Shown here piece by piece: positions 60,601-64,000 of a stretch of 64,000 nt of DNA. Position numbers and translations under genes: made by a program. The DNA is taken from NCBI RefSeq assembly GCF_020740795.1, contig NC_067287.1:10431501-10495500 (forward strand), given 5' to 3'. The notes beneath the pieces were generated by a model. That model worked only from the letters and a program-made list of their open reading frames with translations. It had not been told where the DNA came from and searched no databases. Each line of letters opens with the position of its first letter. Within the stretch, counting starts at the first letter, position 1. This DNA comes from Apus apus. Taxonomy: Eukaryota > Chordata > Aves > Apodiformes > Apodidae.

Positions 60601-62787
60601 GTGCCTGTCAGTAATACTCATCTCCAGAGCTCTGCGTCTGCAGTGGGCAGGGAAGCGTGGCGGAGGAGAAAGCTTCTTGCTGAGTGCTGTGGTCTGGAGT
60701 AGGCTGGGCTGGAAGTGTGGCTTGGGTCCCCCCATTTACTGGCACAGAGGCTGTGCTGGCAAAACTGAGCAGAAAACTGGCCACAGTTTGGCTAGGCTGC
60801 CTCTTGACTGGCTCACATGGTGAGCAGCCAGATCACATCAACTCTGCCACATCCTCTGGTACCCCCAAGTATTTGTCTGCCCGGTGCCATGTCTCTGAGA
60901 TGGACACATCTGGTTTGAGAAGCAGTATTTTGAAAGCTGCTGCAAGACCTTTCATCAGCCTGAGTATTTTTGCTGCTCCAGTAACAGTGGAGATCATGGT
61001 ACTAAACTGCTCAAGCCTTCCCAGCTTGGCCAGAGCCTTCAGGAGGGCACAGGAGGGAAGCTGAGTGATGCTTGGGCAGTGCTGGGGACTGAATGACAGA
61101 GTTGCTGCTCCCTTTCTGTGCTCTTAGGTGTTAATGTTTGCTTGGTGGTGTCAAATATTGAATGGGGGTGAATGAGGAGGGTGCAAAAGGGCATCCTGAA
61201 AAGAAGGGAATACTTGGGAATCCTCATCAGGAGAAAGGAAAATAAGAGAATAACCAGTTTGAAAATAAGAGAATAATCAGAGAATAACCTGGCTGGAGCA
61301 TACTGTCTCTACTACCTAGTCCTGTTTGGGCTCTGCAATAGTAAGTGGTTGTTCCTCACATGGACCCACTGATTTTGCAGTCTCCACCCACAGAAGGATG
61401 ACAGTGCTGTGCTGAGCAGAGGTCCCAGGTCCCCTTGAGGTAAAAGTCACCTCCTCCAGCTGCTGGCTGTGTCTTCTTGAAGGCAGCTGCCCTCTTCTTC
61501 CTCCCTGTGGTCACCATCACTGCTAGCACCTCCCAAAGACAGTTTATCACCCTGTCCTGGCCACCTCATCCCACCTAGGAAAGGAGAGGTCTTGAGTCGC
61601 TATTGAAGAAAGCTGGAGGAGCTGCAAATGGGTATTTTTTACTGCTAAAAGTAGGTAATTATTTAATATCTAGGTGTTTCCCATCACCATCTGTTTGATA
61701 CTCTGCCAAGTAAGGCAGCTTTTCCTGCTGGTCCCTCCTGCACAGGAGCAGCTGTGGTCCAGGATGCTGCTGACATCCCTGCCCTGCTCTCACCTTCAGG
61801 CCACGGCGAGTGTCACTGCGGGGAGTGCAAGTGCCACGCCGGCTACATCGGGGACAACTGCAACTGCTCCACTGAGACAGACAGCTGTGTTTCCAGCGAC
61901 GGGCAGATGTGCAGCGGCAGAGGCACCTGTGTCTGTGGGAAGTGTCAGTGCACTGAGCCAGGGGCTTTTGGAGAGACCTGTGAGAAGTGTCCCACCTGCC
62001 CAGGCGTCTGCAGCACTAAAAGGTACCTGTGGGTGAGGGTGGGTAAGGAGGGATTTCTTGCTGGTGGGAAGGGCAGCTCTTTGGTTCCTGGGAGACTTTT
62101 CAGCTAAGGAATTACTCCTGCTCCATCAAACAGGGGTGACTGGCCCCAGGCAAGCTTGTCGCTGCTCAAATCCCACACTAAGCAACCCAGGAGTATCCCA
62201 GGTAGAGAACCGACAAGCATTGCAGTCCTCATGGAGGTTCATGTCCCTGTTTGTTTCCAGTGCTGTCCTGCTCTGCAGGATAGGGAGACAACCCCAGTTT
62301 TGCTGCACCCTAAGCTGCACGTGTGTGGGCCCAGAGAGCTGCAAGATGTAGAGGAGGGGATGATGGGATGACTCCTGCCTCGCAGTAACAGAGGTGCCCT
62401 GGGCACCCACCTCAGACTGGCGCAAAGCAGCAATACTGTCTGCCTTGGTCCCAGGCGGGATGGAATTTGCAGTAGCTGATGGGCAAACAGTCCCCAGACC
62501 TAACAGCTGTTTTGCACCTTCATTGAGTCCACCCCTAGAATAAATCCATCCCTGAACTTGGCCCTGGTGCAGACATGAAGCCTCCAAACCAACACCCAAG
62601 GAATCCCTTTTTGAGGGGGCACCTCTATATTGATATGATTTCTGAAGGGTGTTTAATCTTCCCCTCTGTGTGTCTTTCTGCAGGGACTGCATTGAATGCA
62701 AGCTGTTTAACTCAGGAAGACTGGCTGATAACCAAACCTGCCAAAAGCACTGCAAGGATGAGATCATCACCACCGTGGATGTTCTCG
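7702..62787 (+). CDS. ITGB5: Integrin beta-5 gene, coding exons 1-12 (3' end outside window)
   Basis: This is the integrin beta-5 subunit, a type I membrane receptor chain that pairs with alpha-V and binds RGD ligands such as vitronectin. Twelve plus-strand exons join in frame: 7702-7804, 11805-11890, 19515-19719, 23757-24006, 28040-28208, 34364-34525, 35929-36024, 37121-37210, 40200-40334, 43514-43943, 61800-62022 and 62684-62787. They encode 684 complete residues with no stop and GT..AG at every complete intron. Domain order is signal peptide, PSI, hybrid, beta-I, hybrid, I-EGF 1-4, then the start of the beta-tail domain. The beta-5 identity, rather than beta-3, beta-6 or beta-1, rests on the PSI start [16 protein letters not shown], the loop segment CIGYKLFPSC and the run [16 protein letters not shown], all close to beta-5 as I remember it. 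Human beta-5 has about 799 residues, so some 115 residues lie downstream. Comparisons with other species are from memory. Confidence 0.97.
7805..11804 (+). other. ITGB5: ITGB5 intron 1
   Basis: 4.0 kb between gtaagg and an acceptor AG. Its first 380 bp belong to the CpG island. Beyond that I see a few homopolymer runs (A-rich at 10138-10157, G-rich near 11324) and no exon or recognisable mobile element. Confidence 0.85.
11805..11890 (+). CDS. ITGB5: ITGB5 exon 2: mature N-terminus and PSI domain, first half
   Basis: Encodes residues 35-63, completing a split Gly codon. The cysteines at 39, 47, 50, 57 and 60 match the PSI (plexin-semaphorin-integrin) pattern, with the core [17 protein letters not shown]. 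The acceptor follows the pyrimidine-rich stretch near 11781-11799 and the donor is gtaggt at 11891, phase 0. Cys39 is expected to form the long-range disulfide to the I-EGF1 region seen in other beta integrins. Confidence 0.96.
14240..14392. repeat. AT-rich microsatellite with an 18-bp palindrome
   Basis: Irregular TATA/ATAT sequence with a TA run at about 14341-14357. A perfect 18-bp palindrome, TGTGTATAATTATACACA, sits at 14321-14338. Confidence 0.85.
17284..17354 (+). mobile_element. CR1 LINE 3' tail fragment
   Basis: Sense-strand CR1 end: GTTGGACTGGAGGATCTTTC, then CAAGGTCCCTTCTAACCCC, and the terminal GATTTTGTGATTCTGTGA. Only about 70 bp remains. Confidence 0.82.
19515..19719 (+). CDS. 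ITGB5: ITGB5 exon 3: end of PSI and first hybrid strand
   Basis: Encodes residues 64-131, starting [12 protein letters not shown]. Cys75 and Cys86 complete the PSI disulfides. The exon continues into the linker with PLSSKGSG and ends in the hybrid-domain strand [12 protein letters not shown], which is conserved across beta integrins. The acceptor is CCAG at 19511-19514 and the donor gtgagt at 19720; it ends in phase 1. No N-glycosylation sequon is present in this exon. Confidence 0.96.
19720..23756 (+). other. ITGB5: ITGB5 intron 3
   Basis: 4.0 kb. G runs near 20335-20347 and 20400-20410. The block 20712-21359 is open in several frames at once because it is poor in stops, not because it codes. 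No repeat family recognised. Confidence 0.85.
23757..24006 (+). CDS. ITGB5: ITGB5 exon 4: beta-I domain start with MIDAS and ADMIDAS
   Basis: Encodes residues 132-215. The strand [20 protein letters not shown] carries the MIDAS signature D156-x-S158-x-S160, followed by the ADMIDAS aspartates D163 and D164. D195 in FVDKN corresponds to the LIMBS aspartate D158 of mature beta-3. These residues bind the Mg and Ca ions that hold the ligand aspartate. Cys213 in NPCIG opens the specificity-determining loop. N197-I-S199 is an N-glycosylation sequon that I do not recall from human beta-5, where the residue is Asp. The donor is gtaagt at 24007 and the exon ends in phase 2. Confidence 0.97.
24624..24658. 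repeat. (TA)n then T-run microsatellite
   Basis: About 11 TA units followed by a T run of about 12, likely length-variable between individuals. Confidence 0.85.
26391..26991 (-). mobile_element. Solo LTR of an avian endogenous retrovirus, antisense
   Basis: Read on the minus strand, the block has the layout of a retroviral LTR: a U3 of about 430 bp, a TATA box (TATAAATA, plus-strand 26545-26553), a polyadenylation signal AATAAA about 80 nt further (plus-strand 26465-26470), then a U5-like stretch ending in ...GGGATAACAACA at 26391. The end is therefore the canonical CA, preceded on the plus strand by TG. The 5' LTR edge is uncertain: TGCATAAATC near 26991 is one option and a TG near 26975 another. 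No gag, pol or env sequence adjoins, so it is a solo LTR. I could not settle a target-site duplication; only a TGG match is seen on both sides. Confidence 0.72.
28040..28208 (+). CDS. ITGB5: ITGB5 exon 5: specificity loop and LIMBS residues
   Basis: Encodes residues 216-271. YKLFPSC completes the specificity-determining loop, closed by Cys222. Next come [12 protein letters not shown] and the motif [13 protein letters not shown], in which N253, D255, P257 and E258 correspond to the LIMBS ligands, E258 also reaching the MIDAS metal. The acceptor is ttcttgcag and the donor gtgggt at 28209, phase 0. All expected metal ligands are intact, so the exon codes for a metal-binding domain with no visible defect. 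Confidence 0.97.
28209..34363 (+). other. ITGB5: ITGB5 intron 5
   Basis: 6.2 kb. An A-rich (A6G)-type run sits at 32240-32275 and a C/T-rich low-complexity patch at about 32758-32815. No repeat family or extra exon recognised. Confidence 0.85.
32240..32275. repeat. A-rich simple repeat
   Basis: An A run broken at regular intervals by single G's (AAAAAAG-like units). There are no flanking retrocopy signs. Confidence 0.85.
34364..34525 (+). CDS. ITGB5: ITGB5 exon 6: beta-I core with MIDAS Asp289
   Basis: Encodes residues 272-325. The strand HLLVFTTDD carries D289, the fifth MIDAS ligand (equivalent to D251 of mature beta-3), followed by [21 protein letters not shown]. The last codon, CTG (L325), abuts the donor gtgagg at 34526. 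In human beta-5, as I remember it, this residue is Met, matching beta-3 M335 whose backbone carbonyl coordinates the ADMIDAS ion. The acceptor is ccccag at 34358-34363, phase 0 at both ends. Confidence 0.97.
34526..35928 (+). other. ITGB5: ITGB5 intron 6
   Basis: 1.4 kb between gtgagg and gcctctag. Nothing but unique sequence was recognised. Confidence 0.85.
35929..36024 (+). CDS. ITGB5: ITGB5 exon 7: beta-I domain, alpha-6/beta-6 region
   Basis: Encodes residues 326-357, 32 whole codons: [15 protein letters not shown] followed by the strand [16 protein letters not shown]. The segment matches the conserved DYPSL..L..KL..NNI.LIFAVT pattern of beta integrins. The acceptor is gcctctag at 35921-35928 and the donor gtaagt at 36025; both junctions are phase 0. 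Confidence 0.96.
36025..37120 (+). other. ITGB5: ITGB5 intron 7
   Basis: 1.1 kb between gtaagt and a T-rich acceptor. Contains a short CA/TG alternating stretch at about 36117-36170. No exon recognised. Confidence 0.85.
37121..37210 (+). CDS. ITGB5: ITGB5 exon 8: end of beta-I domain
   Basis: Encodes residues 358-387, 30 whole codons: [14 protein letters not shown], then [14 protein letters not shown]. This is the last helix of the beta-I domain, the alpha-7 helix whose movement couples ligand binding to hybrid-domain swing-out. N358-F-T is a sequon that is also present in human beta-5 as I recall. The acceptor uses AAG after a T-rich tract (37091-37120), and the donor is gtaagt at 37211. 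Confidence 0.96.
37211..40199 (+). other. ITGB5: ITGB5 intron 8
   Basis: 3.0 kb between gtaagt and tctctccag. No repeat family or exon recognised. Confidence 0.85.
40200..40334 (+). CDS. ITGB5: ITGB5 exon 9: hybrid domain, second part
   Basis: Encodes residues 388-432, 45 whole codons. [12 protein letters not shown] is the hallmark return into the hybrid domain; then come [13 protein letters not shown] and [10 protein letters not shown], with the conserved Cys pair. The acceptor is tctctccag at 40191-40199 and the donor gtgagt at 40335, phase 0 at both ends. Confidence 0.96.
40335..43513 (+). other. ITGB5: ITGB5 intron 9
   Basis: 3.2 kb. Contains one sense CR1 copy at about 40812-41341. The remainder is unique sequence with no exon recognised. 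Confidence 0.85.
40812..41341 (+). mobile_element. CR1 LINE, about 530 bp, sense, intron 9
   Basis: Encodes degraded CR1 reverse-transcriptase C-terminal sequence: [40 protein letters not shown] and, further on, the GTGTTGGTCTCTTCTCC and CTGGAACAGGCTGCCCAGGG blocks. It ends in the CR1 tail TCCAACC..GATTACATGATTCT. It belongs to the same subfamily as the copy in intron 10. Confidence 0.93.
43514..43943 (+). CDS. ITGB5: ITGB5 exon 10: end of hybrid domain, I-EGF1 and I-EGF2
   Basis: This is the largest exon (430 nt, residues 433-575 plus one base). [12 protein letters not shown] and [14 protein letters not shown] finish the hybrid domain. The cysteine-rich I-EGF1 begins at YNCLCGC, continues through [17 protein letters not shown], and is followed by I-EGF2 ([14 protein letters not shown]) and the start of I-EGF3. 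N490-G-T is the only sequon. The stretch encoding [10 protein letters not shown] is extremely GC- and CpG-rich (about 43647-43676) compared with neighbouring exons. The exon ends in phase 1 at donor gtagga (43944), and its length is not a multiple of three, so skipping it would shift the frame. A CR1 copy begins about 40 nt after the donor. Confidence 0.97.
43983..44459 (+). mobile_element. CR1 LINE, about 475 bp, sense, intron 10
   Basis: It starts about 40 nt after the exon 10 donor. It reads [20 protein letters not shown] and [20 protein letters not shown], continues with CTGGAACAGGCTGCCCAATA, and ends with a CR1 tail with two GATTCT repeats at about 44431-44459. It is closely related to the intron 9 copy. 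Confidence 0.93.
45930..45992 (+). mobile_element. CR1 LINE 3' tail fragment
   Basis: About 60 bp of tail: ATGATCTTAGAGGTCTTTTC, then CAACCAGAACAATTCTGTGATTCT split across the terminal repeat. The upstream half is degraded. Confidence 0.75.
47930..47975. repeat. T-rich simple repeat (GTTTTT)n
   Basis: About seven G(T)3-8 units in a row, mostly GTTTTT. Confidence 0.85.
50676..50875. repeat. Polypyrimidine microsatellite (CCCTT)n then (CCCTTT)n
   Basis: About 11 units of CCCTT run from 50676 to 50730, followed by about 17 units of CCCTTT to about 50836 and imperfect CCCTTCTCTTTT units to 50875. The plus strand has no purine for nearly 200 bases, so the repeat is open in several frames on both strands; these are not genes. 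A long pure pyrimidine run of this kind has high mirror symmetry. Confidence 0.97.
52645..52700 (+). mobile_element. CR1 LINE 3' tail fragment, degraded
   Basis: GAGCTGGACTCATTGATCCC, then TGCTGGTCCCTTCCAACTTG followed by a worn terminal repeat. It fits the CR1 end but with more changes than the other copies. Confidence 0.7.
54850..55219 (+). other. GC-rich open segment ending in 21 A, of unknown origin
   Basis: The plus strand is open from 54850 to a TGA at 55189-55191 (about 113 codons), ending SKRPRV, then [15 protein letters not shown]. Eight bases later a run of 21 A spans 55199-55219. There is no ATG at the head of the frame, no AATAAA before the A run, and no target-site duplication that I could find. 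I do not recognise the peptide. It might be a retrocopied mRNA 3' end, or chance GC-rich sequence next to an A run. Confidence 0.35.
55199..55219. repeat. A21 homopolymer
   Basis: Uninterrupted run of 21 A; see the adjoining open segment. Confidence 0.95.
61800..62022 (+). CDS. ITGB5: ITGB5 exon 11: I-EGF3 and I-EGF4
   Basis: Encodes residues 576-649 plus two bases. [18 protein letters not shown] completes I-EGF3. N597-C-S is a sequon. I-EGF4 follows with [14 protein letters not shown], then [19 protein letters not shown] leads into the beta-tail. The acceptor is accttcag at 61792-61799 and the donor gtacct at 62023, the weakest-looking donor of the set but still matching GT with an AG before it. 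It lies 17.9 kb from exon 10. Confidence 0.97.
62023..62683 (+). other. ITGB5: ITGB5 intron 11
   Basis: 661 bp between gtacct and tctgcag. Unique sequence; the shortest intron in the window. Confidence 0.9.
62684..62787 (+). CDS. ITGB5: ITGB5 exon 12: start of beta-tail domain
   Basis: Encodes residues 650-684 plus one base. [20 protein letters not shown] carries the sequon N666-Q-T, and [13 protein letters not shown] follows, matching the beta-tail start of beta integrins. The acceptor is tctgcag at 62677-62683 and the donor gtaagt at 62788, phase 1. The next exon, which should encode the beta-tail core and lead to the membrane helix, was looked for up to 64000 and not found. Confidence 0.95.
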
Positions 62788-64000
62788 GTAAGTAGGTAGC
62801 AAGTGACCGCAGCACTGGACTCCTCTTAACCAGACTGACACATACCTGTAAAGAAAGCCTCAGGGGACACCTGGTATTCAGAAATGTATATGTGTATGTA
62901 GTATGCATCTGTGCATATGGAGTATGTGTCACCCTCTCTCTGGGCTGTCATCTGTATTGAAGTAAAAGGAACTTTGATTTTAAATAATGTCTTAAAATCA
63001 AGATGCATGAGGACTACTACTGCTTGTGCAAGGAGCAAAGAGAGTAGGATGAGCCAGAAGATGAGATGAAATCTGAGAGAGTGCAGGACAAAGTATTACT
63101 CAAAAAAAGCATTTTCTAGTCTTCTGAGAATTTAACTTGGGTGAAGTGAGCTTGTAAGAGAAAGCAAAGCTGTTTTGGACACAGCGAGCTTTGCTTCGGT
63201 GGAAATGATTGCTCATTGCCTGCCCTTTATGTCCTCTTCTAGAGGTTACTCCACACATGCTTCAGCAGATGACTTTCTCCTTCTTTTCAAGCTCCATTTT
63301 AAGAATCCATGGTTGCTAGTTGGGGGAGTAGGAGGGCACCCAAACTGTGACAGCTTTAATCTAAATCCTGACTCTGGTCTTAGCAATACCTCTTGGAGGG
63401 ACGGATGGAGATCAAGCAGGAATTAATTACTGTCCACATCTGATATTTCCTCCTCTTCTCATAGCTTATGGAGGTAGAAGGGCTCTAGCTTGGTCACCCT
63501 TTCTTTCCTTTCCTCCTGAGCTGCCTGCAGATTATAATTATCTCATTGTCTCCTCTTATATCCAGTGTCTACCATTTAAGTTACGACCAGCAGGGTTTCC
63601 TACCTTTCCTTTTGGGAGTCTTGCGCTCATTCTATCCATCTTCCCTGCGGTTTACCAGGGAATGCACCTACACCGGCACACTGCAGGAGGTTACAAGGCA
63701 CTTCCAAAACACACAGAGCTCCTTCCTGGTGCCTGGCTGGCCCTCATTTCTTAGGAGCCAACAAATACTGTGGATTAAAGTTCAACTCTCCTGCCTGGGT
63801 GTTGCACCATGCCAAAACCAGTTTTTTTGCTGACTGCACCCTGGGAGCGAGGCTGGGCTGTAGTTTGCCAACCCCCCACATGGCTTTCAGTGAAAAATAC
63901 AGCCAAATTTCTATGTTAAGACATTCTGGAGAATTGTGCTTATTCTCCTGTTGAACTTCTACGGTCAGATTGTGGATGGTGCTGAGCTCTTGGCAGCTCA
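62788..64000 (+). other. ITGB5: ITGB5 intron 12, first part
   Basis: Begins with gtaagt. The three forward frames were scanned for the beta-tail, membrane and cytoplasmic segments expected next; none was found, so the intron continues past the window. Confidence 0.85.

Larger units (their letters stand above)
43944..61799 (+). other. ITGB5: ITGB5 intron 10
   Basis: 17.9 kb, the largest intron. Contents in order: a sense CR1 (43983-44459), a CR1 tail (about 45930-45992), T-rich simple repeats near 47930-47975, a polypyrimidine tract (50676-50875), a CR1 tail (about 52645-52700), and a GC-rich open segment ending in 21 A (about 54850-55219). No exon of ITGB5 or of a nested gene was recognised. 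Confidence 0.85.

Noticed and set aside
62126..62932. 268-codon minus-strand open frame
   Set aside because: Antisense to exon 12 and intron 11; shadow of sense coding and intronic sequence.
62788..64000. Search for the next ITGB5 exon (beta-tail core, membrane helix)
   Set aside because: No frame shows the expected Cys pattern or hydrophobic helix with splice sites.
1..64000. tRNA, rRNA, CRISPR array, bacterial or phage operon
   Set aside because: None seen; the window is vertebrate nuclear DNA with one spliced gene.

Overview
The window comes from a bird nuclear genome. The interspersed repeats are CR1 LINE fragments with the typical avian 3' tail, there is a retroviral-type solo LTR, and the single recognisable gene is a vertebrate integrin beta subunit with short exons and long introns. 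The species cannot be named from this sequence alone.

Layout. Positions 1 to about 7430 are 5' flanking DNA. No exon was recognised there, but there are three antisense CR1 fragments and two TG/CA-rich tracts. A CpG island covers roughly 7430-8190 and holds GC boxes, a 5' UTR without a TATA box, and coding exon 1. From 7702 to 62787 the plus strand carries the first 12 coding exons of ITGB5 (integrin beta-5). The assembled coding sequence is 2053 nt, or 684 complete codons plus one base. All 11 complete introns in the window have GT...AG ends, and the reading frame stays open across every junction. The missing 3' part (rest of the beta-tail domain, membrane helix, cytoplasmic tail) lies beyond 64000.

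Domain order is signal peptide (exon 1), PSI (exons 2-3), first hybrid strand leading into the beta-I domain (exons 3-4), beta-I domain with MIDAS/ADMIDAS/LIMBS metal sites (exons 4-8), the rest of the hybrid domain (exons 9-10), I-EGF repeats 1-4 (exons 10-11) and the start of the beta-tail domain (exon 12). The product pairs with alpha-V as a receptor for RGD ligands such as vitronectin.

Introns make up most of the window. Intron 10 (17.9 kb) is the longest and contains a 200-bp pure polypyrimidine tract and a GC-rich segment ending in 21 A. Two CR1 copies of one subfamily lie in direct orientation in introns 9 and 10, bracketing exon 10. A solo LTR lies antisense in intron 4. No operon, CRISPR, phage, tRNA, rRNA or bacterial feature is present, and I found no clear new biological system. 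The most notable points are local: residue changes in the integrin, repeats placed near exon 10, and the promoter-proximal CR1 that splits a TG tract.
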